From assembly GCA_036874045.1 (NCBI GenBank), contig CM072340.1, forward strand, positions 4,665,001-4,729,000: DNA of 64,000 nt, read 5' to 3'. A program made the position numbers and the translations under genes. Positions 25,280-38,969 of this stretch are shown here, piece after piece (within the stretch, counting starts at the first letter, position 1; each line of letters begins with the position of its first letter). This DNA comes from Cymodocea nodosa. Its lineage: Eukaryota > Streptophyta > Magnoliopsida > Alismatales > Cymodoceaceae. The notes under the pieces are model-generated. The model was given only the letters and a program-made list of their open reading frames with translations. It did not search any database and was not told the origin of the DNA.

Positions 25280-27017
25280 TGTTGAGTATTTTTGTTTTGA
25301 TGATGTGTGCTGAATGAAAATAATCATATTTGCTCAATTACTATTGCTTGTGAAAAGAAATTAAAATCATCAATTAATATAGAAAAAGCTTACTGATATA
25401 AATACTTGTCTGTATTGGATCTGAAGTTAATAACTAGTCGTTTCGTTGCATTAATTTCTCATTTAGCTAAACGTTAAGTTAACGTGTGGTTTTATTGAAA
25501 AGCATGATATGTTTTAAAGTTATATCTTCTGTATCATGAACAGTGCACATTTAGACAACTCGTTAAGTTAGAGTTTTGTTTGTATAGAGGTCACGTGAGA
25601 ACTCGTTAAGTTAGAAGCTTAAAGGTTAAAATAGGTCACATGATAACTCGTTAAGTTAGTGAGTAAAAGAAGAGACGAACTCGTTAAGTTAGTGTTATAT
25701 ACGTGGTGAAATTATAAGTTACGAATGTTGTATTGTATCACATGAGGTGCACATGTTTAACTCGTTAAGTTAACATAACTAAACGCGTTGAGTTGCTATA
25801 TTGAACACTAAGGCAACGCGTTAGGTTAGCGTTATAAACTTAAGTTGTTATTTTTGCACGTGGTAAAATTCTTATTATAAAAACATTTGTTTATTACTGA
25901 ATCGGTGAGTTAAAGTTTTTCGGAGACTTACAATCGTAACTATCCGAAAGGTAACTTAAGTCATGCTTTCAGGTATTGACACGTGTCTCACTAGTTTTAT
26001 CATATAAAGAGTTTTTCGGTGACTTACATCTATAACTATCCGAAACTTAAATTGTTTTCGGTGAGTTATCGTTTAACCTTCCGAAAGAAAGGTTAAGCTG
26101 GTTCGTTGAGATAGCATAACACCACAGACTTAGTTTGTTGAGTTAGCTACAGTACTTGTCACGTGAAATGGCACATGGTGAACTCATTAAGTTAGAAACA
26201 TTAAGTTATATATATATACTTGTGTTACTCATTTAGTAACGACTTCTTATTACACTGATGAAAAACTTTTGGACGAGAAAGTTTATCTTGCAGGAAATTT
26301 TTCAAAGATTCAAGACTAATGATTAAAGGAAATTTGAAATATAAACGTGGGTTGGAACGTGTGTGTTTAGATGAAGGAAAAAGAAAAGACGTGGAGAAGT
26401 GGAAAACTGGTAGTGATTAAACGTGGAGGATATGCATGAAATGAAGATATAGTATAAAAGGCATAGAGTTCTCGTTGATCAAACCATCCTTGGACACAAA
26501 AAGAAAAATCTTTTCAAGGATCAAACTATCCCTGCACTCCAAAAGAAAAATCTTTTTCAAGGATCAAAAACACCTCTTCAGGCATAATCTCTCAAGTGGA
26601 AGAAAATTCAGTGAAGCATAAAAAGGTAAGATTTTCGTCACTGAAGATTTGAAGTATCAGAAGAAAGCAAATTTGGTGAAGCATAGAAAGACAAAATATT
26701 TGTCACTAAAGAATTGCTGAAGAAGAAAGAAGAAGAAGAAAGATCTCAAACAGGGAAAAATATTTTAAATTCCGCAAATTAGTTTTCTCTGTTTGTAGTT
26801 ATGAAATTGTTTAGATGATACATGGTATTGAGATATAATTGCATCTACAATTTCTAAGGAGAATTGAATTGTATATTGTAATTGAAACCTTGAATAAAAA
26901 TGATTTTATAAAAACATTGTCTCGACTTGTTTTTGAGATTTAAAGTTTCAATTATATTTCAGAAAATATTAAAAATACACAATTCACCCCCCTCTTGTGT
27001 AGCCATATGATCCTACA
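25280..27017 (+). repeat. Element C 5' LTR
   Basis: TGTTGAGTATTTTTG to ...GATCCTACA, 1,738 bp. It carries the extra CGTTAAGTTAG/CACGTG unit (about 25568-25612) missing from A, and two copies of the ATCAAAC[C/T]ATCC...AAAAATCTTTTCAAGG segment at about 26478-26562. Confidence 0.95.
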
Positions 27018-27019
27018 AG

Positions 27020-27031
27020 TGGTATCAGAGC
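27020..27031 (+). other. Primer-binding site, element C
   Basis: Perfect TGGTATCAGAGC, two bases after the LTR end; initiator tRNA-Met type. Confidence 0.95.
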
Positions 27032-27218
27032 TTTGTTAATAATCTTTGATATAAAATCTATACCAACTTATTTAATATCATTGCTTATTCTACCTTTTTT
27101 GTTTTTAAACAGAAATTAATATCTAAGCATACATTTAACTTTCTTGATTTAAGGCTCAAGTTGTTTTAAAACTTTTAGACTATTTAAAATCAAATAGGTT
27201 GAAAAATCTAAGGTAAGA

Positions 27219-29476
27219 TAGCTACTGGAATTGGTAATTTTTCTTTATATGAAGGCCAAAATCTTAATCGTCCTCTTTTATTTGATGGAATACATTTTGA
27301 ATATTGGAAATATAGGATGACTGTTTTTCTTCAAAGTATAGATCATAAGTTGTGGTTTATGATTTCTAAATCATATATTACGTTAACTACTCCTTATAAT
27401 ACTTGGACAATTACTGAAAAAGAAAATTAAACTCTGAATGCTAAGGGCTTAAATATTTTATTTTGTGCATTGAGTTATGAACAGTTCAGTAAAGTGTCGG
27501 CATATAAATCTGCTTATGAGGTGTGGCATGCATTAGAAGTTTCACATGAAGGTACTTCTCAAGTTAAAGAAACTAAAATAAACATGTTGATTCATAAGTA
27601 TGAACTCTTTAAGATGCATGAAGACGAAAATGTTTCTGAGATGTTTTCCAGATTTCTTGATATCATAAACTCTTTAAAATGTTTAGGAAAGAATTTTGAA
27701 CAGAAGGATTTGGTGAGGAAAATTCTAAGATCCCTAAGTTCTAAATGGTCTCAAAAAGTAACATCAATTGAGGAATCATGAGATGTAAATGTTTATACTA
27801 TGAATGAACTTATAGGAAATTTAACAGCTTATGAAGTTCAATTAAATGAATCACTGAGTCACAACAAACTAAAAATGAATAAAGAAATAGCCTTCGAAAT
27901 TAATTCAGATTCTGATATATCTATTGATTCTAACAAGGATTTGATTTTGCTGACTAGGAAATTCAAGAAAGCATGAAAAGCTAGGAAACAGCAAAGGAAC
28001 AAAAATGATAAACCCTCAACATCAAAATCACTGAATGACAAGAATTCTTCATCCAGAAAGTATGTATGTTACAACTGTAAGAAACCTGGACATCTTTCTC
28101 CAGATTATCCTATGAGGAAAAATGAAAAGTAAAGTAGGACAAATCCGAAGAAGACGGCTTAGAAAACTCAGAAAAAGTTTTACAATAAAAAGACTTTGAA
28201 GGTCACTTGAGATGACACGTCTGAAGAGTCTGAATCTAAGGAATCTGCATCAAAATCTTCACATTCAGAAGGACAACAAGAGTTAGAAGACGTTGCTCAT
28301 GTGTGCTTCATGGCAGATGAGTCTGAGGTAATATCTGATCTTGAAAGTCATTCAGATTTCAACTTTGATGAATTATTATGTGCTTATCATGCATTACTAT
28401 AAAAACTTAAAGTATGTAAACTGGAAAATAAGAATATTAGAAAATCTTCATCCACTATGGAGGAAGAAAATTGTTTCCTGTCTACTATATTAGAAAAGTT
28501 TAAATGTGATAATGAAAATCATGCTAGAGATTTGCAAAAATTTAGATTTAATGAATGTATCTTGCATGAACAAATACAGAATATAAATGCTGAAAAATTA
28601 AAGATAGAATCTGAAAATGAAATGTTGAGAAACAATATAAATGAACTTGACTTAGAGATAGATAAATTAAAACTGAGAGAGAGAGATTTAAATTCTACCA
28701 TTGAGAAATGGAATTTAAGTCAAACTAAGTTAGACAAACTAACTAGTACCCCTGCGGTGTCTTATAAATTTGGCTTAGGATTTGATTATCCTGAATATCC
28801 TGAATCTCAAGCCAATAAAGGATTTATTAGTTGTAGTTCAAGTAAATCTAAGACTAAAATTCCTTTTATTATGAAACAAGGTAATAAATATGTAGAAGTA
28901 GGTACTTCAAAGGATGAATCATGCAGTAATAATATAAATCAATGTGATTTGTCAAATTGTACTTCTAACATGACTATAAATGTTTCTAAAAATCATGTAT
29001 CTTGTTCTGGAAATTCAGTTTCTAATGTTTCTAAAATTTTAGACAATTGTTGTATACTGAAAATTCAGAAACCTGAGCATGTAATTCAATACACTAGTAT
29101 TAGACCAATTACTCATTTTGCATGTGATAAAACTAAAAATTCTTGTCCAAAAAAAGATTTTGTATGTACGGAAAATGTTAATACAAGTACAAAATCTTGG
29201 TATGAACTTACTGAAATGTATAAGCATGACCAAAATAAATTAACATCTGATAAAAATCTGTTCGGTCTTGATTATACTACATCTGAAAACAAAAAGAATG
29301 ATTGTAAAAGCAATAATGCTATATGTGAGTATGAAGCTAATGATAAATCAATAGTACTTACAACTAATAAGAATATAAATGATAATGTTAAACTATTTTT
29401 AAACAAAAAGAAGAAATATGCATTTAATGAACTTGGTCTTCAACAACATTGGGTACCAAGAAAAAGTTTTTCTTAA
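27219..29476 (+). pseudogene. Element C gag
   Basis: Same architecture as A gag. The capsid-like part is at 27470-27781 (KVSAYKSAYEVWHALEVSHEGTSQ, MLIHKYELFKMHED), the zinc-knuckle segment YVCYNCKKPGHLSPD near 28060-28110, and the acidic Ser/Glu stretch follows. A long coiled coil and Asn/Lys/Ser-rich tail are open over 339 codons (28457-29476), ending NELGLQQHWVPRKSFS just before the protease. That conserved tail ties gag to pol in one polyprotein, as in copia elements. A few breaks. Confidence 0.88.
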
Positions 29477-29479
29477 TTT

Positions 29480-32400
29480 GTGTTGTAGGAGGAAACAACA
29501 TCAAAATGGATCTTGGATAGTGGAGCGTCGAGTCACATGACCGGAAAGAAAAGTCTATTTCAAAATTTTACAAATACTATTAAAGGAAGTGTAACATTTG
29601 GAAACAAAAGCAAAGATAAAATCATAGGTATGGGCAATGTTCAAATAACTCCTACTTGTGTTATTTCGAATTTACTATATGTAGAAAACCTAGGATTTAA
29701 TTTGTTGAGTGTCATAAAACTAATTGAAAATGGATATTATGTAGTGTTTGAAGATAATGTATGCAAAATAATTGATAAAAATACAGATGAAATTAAGTTT
29801 ATTGCTAAAAGAAAAGGTTTTGTATGTATTTTATCTTTACCTTCTGGTGCAGTTGATTTAAATTCATGTTTGCTAGCTGAAACTAGTGATGCATATCTAT
29901 GGCATAGAAGGATTGGGCATATAAATATGAAACTATTACATAAACTATCTAGAAAACATTTAGTGAGAGGTTTACCAAAGATTAAATATTCAAAGAACTT
30001 TATGTGTGATGCATGTGAGTTAGGTAAACTTCACAAAAACACTTTTAAATCCAAAACTGATATTTCAAGCAAGAGAGTCTTAGAACTTATACATATGGAT
30101 CTATTTGGACCAACAAGAATCATGAGTCTTGGTGGTAAACGGTATGTATTTGTTTTAGTAGATGACTTCTCTAGATACACTTGGGTATATTTTCTAGCAT
30201 CTAAGACAGAAGTTTTTGAAAAATTTAAAATGTTTTGCAATTTGGTTCAAAATGAGCAGAGTGTCTCTATTCAAAAACTTAGGAGTGATCATGGAACTAA
30301 ATTTGATAATGATCAAATGGATAACTATTGTAATGAGCATGACATTGATCATAGATTTTCTTTTCCAAGAGCACCGTGTCAAAATGGTATTGTTGAGAGA
30401 AAGAATAGATCACTTCAAGAAATGGCTAGAACTATGTTGAATGAACATAAGTTACCTCAAAATCTTTAGGCTGAAGTAGTAAATACAGCTTGTTATGTTA
30501 TTAACAGAAGTCATTTAAGACCTCATGTTAATAAAACTCCTTTTGAAATTATGTTTAATAGGGTTCCAAAAATTTCCTATATGAAACTATTTGGCTGCAA
30601 GTGTTTTATTCTTAATACTAAGGATAAAAGGGATAAATTTCAAGCCAAATCGGATGAAGGAATTTTTGTAGGTTACTCTACTAGAAGTAAAGCCTATAGA
30701 GTATATAACAAGACTTCTAGGACTATTGAAGAAACCTTCTATGTAAGCTTCAATGAAAATTCTCTTAGAGAATCTCAATCTAAAGCTGATAATGATGATA
30801 TGATCAATTTTCCAAATGAGCTAGAGATCAATAGAGAGATTGATGATTTATTTGAGAAAATCAATAATATGAACTTAAATGATCAAACTAATGATGAAAG
30901 TGATGGACTTTCAGATGTTGATGAGAATATTGAGGAAAATCAGAGAAATTGGCGTTATTCTTCATCACATCCCATTACTCAAGTCATTGGTAATATTAAT
31001 GAGGGAGTTAAAACTAGAGCTTCAGTAAATTTAAATAGTATGTGTATGTTTGTTTCTATGGTGGAACCAAGGAATATACAAGAAGCATTATCTGATGAAA
31101 ATTGGATAGTGGCAATGCAAGAAGAACTAAATCAATTCATCAGAAATGATGTATGGGAATTAGTCTCTCTACCAAAAAAATCAGTCCATAATAGGTACAA
31201 AGTGGATCTTTAGAAACAAAACTAACGAAACTAGTCAAATTATAAGGAATAAAGCTAGATTAGTTGCACAAGGGTATACACAGGAAGAAGGATTAGATTA
31301 TGATGAAACATTTGCTCCTGTGGCTAGGTTAGAAAGTATTAGAATATTATTGGCCTATGCTTGTTATATGGATTTTAAATTATATCAAATGGATGTAAAG
31401 AGTGCATTTCTAAATGGTTTAATTAATGAAGAAGTCTATGTAAAACAACCACCTGGATTTGAAGATATTAAAAATCCTCACTTTGTGTATAAATTGAAGA
31501 AAGCCTTATATGGTTTAAAGCAAGCACCTAGATCATGGTATGAAAGATTGTCTACTTTTTTAATAGAAAAAGGTTATATCATGGGAAAAGTGGATCATAC
31601 TCTATTTATTAAGAGAGATGGTAAAGATCAGATTGTTGTTCAAATATACGTGGATGATATAATCTTTGGAGCAACCTCTGATAAGTTGATAGAAATATTC
31701 TCTGAAGAGATGACTAATCAATTTGAAATGAGTATGATAGGAGAACTTTCATATTTTCTAGGACTTCAAATTAAGCAAATGGACAAAGGTATATTTTTAA
31801 ATTAGGAAAAATATGCAGATGAAATGCTTAAGAAATTTAATTTTAATGATACAAGGATTCGAGGAACTCCTATGTGTACTACTTTAAAGTTAGATATTGA
31901 TGACATAGGAAAATCTATAGATCAAAGAAAATACAGAAGTATGATTGGTTCTTTACTTTATTTGACTGCTAGTAGACCTGATATTATGTTTGCAATGTGT
32001 GTTTGTGCTAGATTTAATCTAATCCTAAAGAATCACACTTAATTGCAGTTAAAAGAATATTTAGATATATACAAGGAACTAAAAATTTCAGACTGTATTA
32101 TTCTAAGGATAGTTCAATAGATTTTATAGGATATACTAATGTTGATTATGTAGGATCTAAATCTGATAGAAAGAGTACATGTGGCACATGTCAATTATTG
32201 GGAAATAATTTGGTGTCATGGTTTAGTAAAAAGCAAAACTGTATAGCACTTTCTACTACAGAAGCTGAATATGTTGCTGCTGCACTGTGTTGCACTCAGA
32301 TTCTGTGGATAAGGCAAACTTTAGAAGATTTTGGATTATCTTATGATACAACTGAGATTTATTGTGACAGTAGTTCTGCAATAAATCTTTCCAAAAATCC

Positions 32401-32594
32401 TGTATTACATTCAAGAGCAAAGCATATAGAGGATAGACATCATTTTCTAAGAGAACGTAATTAAAGGAAAAATTAAATTAGAATTTGTGTCTAGTAAAAA
32501 TCAATTAGCTGATATATTTACAAAACCTCTAGACGAAAATACATTCTGCAACATTAGATTAAATTTAGGTATTTGTAGGCTATGTGATGTGTAA
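29480..32594 (+). pseudogene. Element C pol: protease, integrase, RT, RNase H
   Basis: Copia order. Protease LDSGASSHMTGKKSL is at about 29510. Integrase has HRRIGHINMKLLHKLSRKHL and CDACELGKLHK, then VDDFSRYTWVYFLASK and NGIVERKNRSLQEMARTMLNEH (open 29513-30469). Reverse transcriptase has [25 protein letters not shown] and [12 protein letters not shown] (31320-31805). RNase H has ALSTTEAEYVAAALCC and SSAINLSKNPVLHSRAKHIE (32198-32464), and the terminal stop is at 32592-32594. All domains are present, with several breaks. Very close to A pol. Confidence 0.93.
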
Positions 32595-32784
32595 AATGCT
32601 TAAACTCCACATAAAAAGATAAATATTATTGATGATGTTGTTCACCTCATAGATATTATATACTTATTATAAATATCTAAAGTAATATCTAAACTACTGC
32701 TTAAGATACTATGTATTTATTGTAAAATCATAGTAGTATCTTATTGATTTTAAGTAGCTTATCAATTTTAATGGTTTTTACAAT
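32595..32784 (+). other. Element C spacer, left piece
   Basis: Start of the pol-to-third-ORF spacer, colinear with 10976-11173 of A. It ends in ACAAT, the left copy of the target duplication of the inserted gypsy LTR. Confidence 0.8.
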
Positions 32785-34814
32785 TGTTTAGAATGAAAAA
32801 GTGCATATTATTAATGGTTAAATGATGGTTAATTGCATAATATTTAGCTTATCATATGAGAATTAAGCCATTATGTTATAATTGCACTGTTATATGCTTT
32901 AATTGAAGAATCTGCTTAATTTTGGGGAATTAATGTTAATTTAGTACTTTTATGAACTGTCGGTAAGTTGCAAGCTGGGAAATTCTTAAGTATCCGAATT
33001 TTCTGATATTTCGGACAGTTATGCTTAACATACTGAACAAATTCGGACAGTTATGTTTAACATACCGAACAAATTCGGACAGTTATGTTTAACAGACCGA
33101 ATATGTATCGGATAGTTATGTTTAAATTGCCGGATAGTTATGTTTAGAGAGAATATTTTATTATTTCCAGATGTACACGTGTCGAAACCAGAATAAATGT
33201 CTTAAGTGAATTTTCGGTGAGTTAGCTGTAACTATCCGAAAATGCATCTAAGCATCAGATAGTTATACCTGTAACTCTCCGAAATGTTATTTTATGTTTA
33301 AACTACTGCTAACACGTGTCGAGAGCTAGTAGATTTACTTAAGTTATAACTCGTCAAGTTAGCATAACTGTACGCGTTGAGTTACATGAATATACACTAA
33401 GGTAACGCGTTAGGTTAGCGGCTTATTTCTTTATTGCATGTATTTTATAGTTATTTTCTAAAATGCCGCTGTAGCGGTTGCAGGAACAGACAGTTGGAAG
33501 GAAAAACCATGTTTGCACATATCACGTAGGAATTCAATCACGCATGGAGAAGGAAGCATCGCTGTTGATCTGAAGGAAGGAAATCCAACCGATCATTCAA
33601 GCAGAAGCAGTTACTACTGAAGAAATATAAAAGAAAAGAAGAAAAAAAGAAGAAGGTGTAATTGATAGACGGCCAGTGTATACAGAGGAGGAGCACCGAG
33701 CTTTCTACAGACAGTATCGGCAATTCTCTGAAGTATCACACCAACCATCGTTATCACCACCATAATCACCAATCATCGGAGGTCTGTGAGGATACTTGCC
33801 TAATGTCGGGTCGATTCCGAGCCAAACACAGTGCCTGACAACCACTGTGAGGAGTGATCGCGTCGTGGAAAGGGAAGACATTTTCACCAAGCGTTGACTC
33901 ATATTTCAAGAGATCGTAAAGCTTTTAGCCTTGGCTTCGGGTTGATGCCTGTATGCTGAAGAGGAGATCATCTTGCAATTCTGGACTCGCGATTCTATAG
34001 GGAGAGGAGACAGAATTGTAAGTGGTGTAATCACGTTGCAAGTAGTGTCAGAAGTATTTGCTGTCAAGTGAGATTACTTTACATTTCACCTTTCGCCCAT
34101 TTCCATGTTCACATCAAAACAAAAATACCAAAAACAATTTATCTTTGTTTGTATGTTGTATTTGAGTGTTGTATTATTTGTGTTGTATCGTGATTAATGT
34201 TATCTGTATCAGTTTTATGATTGTTTTATGTTAGTTTTAATTTTACAGTTTACTGCAATTGGTTCGTACAAAAAACTTAAAGATTTTAATGGTAACTGTT
34301 TGAATCATCTGAATGTTAGTATTGCTTAATGATAAATCCAATGTTAACTAGCATTAAAAAGCTTAATTGATGTTATTTACAATCTGTGGAATCGCCCAAT
34401 GGTTGGCCGAATTCCTCTGTAAATAGCAATATTATAAAGAAGAGACAGGCTCGTGGAGTTAACTTAAGTCCACGAGGATAGTCCGTTGAGTTAGCCATAA
34501 CTCAACGAACTTAATCCGTTGAGTTAACTGTAACTCAACGAAGTGCTTATTGAATATAAATTTGAATTATTCACAATCAAACATTTCTTAAATTCGTCAG
34601 CAATTCCCTATGGGATCGACCTGTACTTGCACACTGATACAATAGACACTGTGCACTTGCAGTTAAAGTACAAATTGGAATTAATATCTAAATTGTATTT
34701 AAGGTTGTTTGTTTACTTCTAAAAGAAAGAATAGGCATAAAGATAAATTAACTAAGTAAAAATAGAAGTAACAAATCCAAGTTTTTCTATTGTAGTGCTA
34801 GGAAAACCCAAACA
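32785..34814 (+). repeat. Solo Athila-like (gypsy) LTR inserted in C
   Basis: TGTTTAGAATG to ...AACCCAAACA, 2,030 bp, flanked by ACAAT (32780-32784) and ACGAT (34815-34819). No internal region follows, so it is a solo LTR left by recombination between LTRs. The class comes from its 3' part: the block GATCGACCTGTACTTGCAC...ATACAATAGACACTGTGC...CTTGCAGTTAAA at about 34615-34670 matches the end of the element D LTR. Its U3 holds repeated CGGACAGTTATG/CGGATAGTTA motifs (33008-33145). At 33349-33421 there is a block closely matching the copia LTR. Confidence 0.85.
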
Positions 34815-36218
34815 ACGATTTTAAGTGGAAATGTAAATGAAAAACATTAAATACTTCTAACATTCTGAAATTTTGATTAAATGTTTTCTTTGAATCAAGG
34901 AAAGTGCATATGATCATGCCTAAATTTGACTTAATTGATTAAACTTGTAGAATAAGTTATATGTCACTCATCTTAAACTGTTAATCAAAAGTATAAGCTT
35001 ATTGAAACTGATTCATATTCTCAGTACAATAATAGAAGTAAAAATTGTATGAGATTTGTGTTTTTTCTTGCATCTGTATTAATGGAATACATATATACTG
35101 TGCTTAAAATGAAAAGTGCTTACAAAGTGAAAATCTTTGAGAGTTTATTGATCAGTTTGATCACGAGCCTTTTGTACTTGAGCAGATAGGTATGTAAGGA
35201 TTGTTGTCCTGAAAAAGGATTCTTTAAATCTGGCAACCTAAGGTCCTGATTAGATCTAGGATTGTTGACTGAAAGCTTATTACACGGGTACATTAGAAAG
35301 CTCTCATATGATTCAAGCTTTTCAAACTAACTTTTAAAGAAAATTATCAATATTTACTGTTTTGAAAAGAAAAAGTTGTTTCATTAATTACAGATATCTT
35401 TGAATTGCATATAGTTTCTACCAATATGACTACTGATTTATTGAATCAACATTAGTACTTTTGAAAATGTTTATTTGAGATACATTCTTTTATTCTCCTT
35501 GAATTAATCACATTAAGTTCAAAGTTGTGTTTTGATTCATATAAAGTAGGAATTGATTCTAGAAATCATTTTTGATAATCTCAAGATAACGGAAGTTTCT
35601 GAAATGAAAATTTAAAAGTATAGTTATACTTAACATCTATTGTCACTACAAGTATATTTTGTATGTTGATTGAATATATTTGAAGTATATTTGTAGGGGG
35701 AGCATTAACAATGTCGAAAACAGATTAATATAATTTAGAATACAAATCTTAGTTAATCTGAATTAATGTCCTCTTAAAAACTTGATGAACTAATTTAAAA
35801 AGACAAATAAACTATTTTAGATTCAAAAGACAAAATGTTCAAATAGTTTACAATGTTCTCAAGATAATGTTAAGTTTAGCATGTGTGTTGTTTTCGAAAC
35901 GTTTCAGTTGGAAGCATTTGAAAATTGTTTAAGTGTACTAACTAGACGTTATGTTAGATAAGGTAACGTGTAAAAATGCCTCTAGACAGCATTTTACTCG
36001 TTAGGTTAGTTAACTTAATGAGTTATACTTGAATATTTCGGGTACTTTGATTGAATAAACTTTATTCAATATTTATTTAATTTCTAAACCCGACTTCTCT
36101 TCACGTTGAGTTATACGCCTAAAATCCTTATTTAAACACTTATTACACGGGCACTTAGGTTATTTGTAAACTTTGTTAAGAAAATCTTTCCCGCTTGTTG
36201 CTGTTACAACCTGCAACA
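34815..36218 (+). other. Element C spacer, right piece, with promoter-like block
   Basis: Remainder of the spacer. It holds a purine tract GTAGGGGGAGCATT near 35694, CGTTAGGTTAG near 35999-36009, CACGTTGAGTTA near 36102-36113 and TATTTAAA at 36129-36136, 83 bp before the third-ORF ATG at 36219. Confidence 0.65.
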
Positions 36219-38475
36219 ATGGTCTCCAAGTTCTACAAAGGTCGCGGTAGAGGAAAAGGCAAAAGCAGAAGAGATGCAAAAGGAAAAGAAATAGAGAATG
36301 ATGAAGTTCCACGTACTTGGTTCAAGAAAATACTTTGAGTGGATAGGAGGTTAGCTAAAATTTATAAAGATTACTTCTTTCCTGAAGATATACTAAATGA
36401 AGTTAGACTAGAACTTCAACATACTGATGCAAATATTGCATACATGGGTATTCATAGTAAATTTGATAGAGAATACAGAATGAAATGTGCTGAGATTGCA
36501 TTTTTGGAACAGTATGCAAAATATTTTGAAAAAGGTGTAGGTTCATCAAATAGAACTCCTCAAACTCCTATAAACGGTACAAGACTACATGCATTTGAGG
36601 AAGAGCATGAATCAGCTATCCCTACTCCTTTATATTCAAAACAAGTAGAATCAGATATTGCTATAGACAAAACAAAAGTTGATAGTCTTCGAAAGGCCGT
36701 TGCAATAGAAAGTGCCTTAGAAGAATTAAAGCAGAAAACTTTTATGGAGCAATTTGAAAAGAAAACAACAATACTTGAAAAGGAGAAACAGAAATGTTAT
36801 AGAAGAATGAAAGTTAGAAAAATTATGTTTAAGGAAACAAAGTCTATTGAAAAAGGAAAATCAGATGAAAATTTATTTCTAAAGGACAATATATGTCTAG
36901 ACATTATACCTTATTGTGCATCTGATAAACTCATCAGTTCTGAGCATACTGAAACTGATGAAGATAATGAGACTTTATTTTTCCTTGCTAGAAAGCTTGA
37001 GAAGAAATACAAGTGAAATATGAGCTCAAGTTTTTCTATTAGTACAATTCCTGATGATGTAGATATTGATAAATCAAAGCATCAGGCACCTGACATTGAA
37101 CAAGTTATTATAGATATAATTGACAATGTTGAAGCATTAACTAGTTCACAAGCTGAATTGCCTGGAGTAGCAGATATTGAAAATGTTAAGACTCTAGAAG
37201 AGCTAAAAGTTAACCAGCCTTCTACAGAATCTATAGAAGTAGAGTCTGAGAATTCACAACATGAATCAATGGAATTATCTGTTGAACAAAATGAACAATT
37301 ACAGACAGATACACTGACCGTAGAATTTGTGGAAAAATTGAACTCTGAACATTCTACAGAGACTGAAAAGATGAATGTTGAGCATATTGACAATGTTCCT
37401 AGCACTATTGAAGCTGAAGAATCAAGCTTACCTAAGCAGCTTCAAGATAATATTTTGGAAGAGGAACAACATGACATTCATTTTGAAGAAGAGGTTCCTG
37501 AAGATGAATTAAACTCTGAATCACGGCTTTAGGTATCACCTTCTTTGTGTACAATATTACAAATTCAAGGTAATGCAATTCATTTTAGATCTGAAGAAGC
37601 ATTGCAGAAATACAATAATCTGATTACATGTCAGATCTGCATGCTCGTCCAATTAAATTCAGAAATTTGATGGAAATAAGAGATCTGTTTAAGTTTCAAG
37701 GCCTCATTAAATTCTTACCAGTAGGAACGAAATGGAAGCAATACACAGAGCTTATTGCAGCTTTTTATAGCAATCTGGTCAAGAATGGAAATTTTTTGAA
37801 AACTCAAATAAATGAACAAGAGTTTCTATTGTCTCTTGAGTTAATTTTTGAAGTTTTAGGATTAAAAAATGAAGGTGTTGTTGTTACCAACAGATTTGAC
37901 ATGATAAGACAACTGGAATGGAACATTCAGTCTTTATCAAAAATTCCAGATGTATATTCTGAAATGAGATTAATGGAAAATCTGAATGTAGAGGCAAGGT
38001 TTATTGCAAATATATTGCATGCAAATTTATTTCAGAGAGTTGGACACAATTTGGAAGTCAGCGAAAGCTGTTTATATGCAACTTATGGCCTGTTGAATAG
38101 AATTCAAATAAATTGGTTTGAGGTTTTTATGTCTCAACTACAGCATATGAGTTCAAAGTTATTTTATGGTGATGTTGTATGTAGAATCCTTGCAAGCCAA
38201 TTGACTTTATCCGACTGGCCCTCTGAAACTAAAGGCATGAGAGCATTTAGTGTCAAAGATTTGCAAAAATTATAAGCCATGCATAAACCTTAACGACAAC
38301 AACAACAACCTGATACAGACCATATACAACAACAACAACAAAGTTATTTAGTTCAAGCAAACCCAGCTACCTCTTGACTTAGATGTAGTGCTTAACGGCA
38401 TCAAAAATGATATTAGGCATCTAGGACATAAAATATGTAATGCTATAAGTGATATACTTAGGAGGGGTCGATAAT
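36219..38475 (+). pseudogene. Element C third ORF (env-position protein)
   Basis: The best preserved copy overall. A basic start (KFYKGRGRGKGKSRRDAKGK) is followed by YRMKCAEIAFLEQYAKYFEK ... HAFEEEHESAIPTPLYSK (36339-37016). The acidic middle (37020-37532) is very rich in Glu, Ser and Asp. The conserved domain (37628-38275) has RPIKFRNLMEIRDLFKFQGL, QYTELIAAFYSNLVKNG, SLELIFEVLGLKNEG, EARFIANILHANLFQRVGHN and NRIQINWFEVFMSQLQHMSS. A Gln-rich tail follows. No signal peptide or clear membrane segment is seen, so an envelope role is not supported by sequence. Length of about 620-750 codons is similar in A. A few breaks. Confidence 0.75.
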
Positions 38476-38969
38476 TGTTTTTGTTTGTTTATGAATACAA
38501 AATGTAATGTTTGTATTACTTGTTTGATTCATTGAACAATACATTTTTCTGTAAATGTGTTCAATTATTATTCTTGTTTACAGAAATCATTGTTGTAATT
38601 CTCTTATATATGTATATATATTCTTTGTAATTATCTTTTTGATTAATGACAAAAAGGGGGAGAAATATTATAAAAAGATGATTATGATCTTAATTGCATA
38701 TATATATTATAAAAGGAGATGCTATTGAATGGTTATTGTAATCTAACAGATGATAATTAGAAAACTAATACTTATATAATTATTGACATCTAAGAGTTTT
38801 AGTTCTGAGAGGTAAAATTTACACAAACAATAGAAATAAGCTTAAGTGAACTTAAGTCAAGAAACAAGTTTGTTGAATTAAAAGTTAACTCAACGAAGGT
38901 GCTTTGTTGAGTTAAACATATTTCATAATTGATTTAATATAGTTTTGTCATCATTAAAAAGGGGGAGAT
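38476..38969 (+). other. Element C 3' untranslated region
   Basis: Non-coding. Purine tracts GACAAAAAGGGGGAGAAAT (near 38648-38666) and TTAAAAAGGGGGAGATT (about 38954-38970) directly precede an LTR start. The last 111 bases are repeated at 39484-39594. Confidence 0.85.

Noticed and set aside
33538-33902. Minus-strand frames in the Athila-like LTRs (also 58422-58628), similar to each other
   Set aside because: The similarity follows from LTR homology. There is no domain, and the frames run against the LTR transcription direction.
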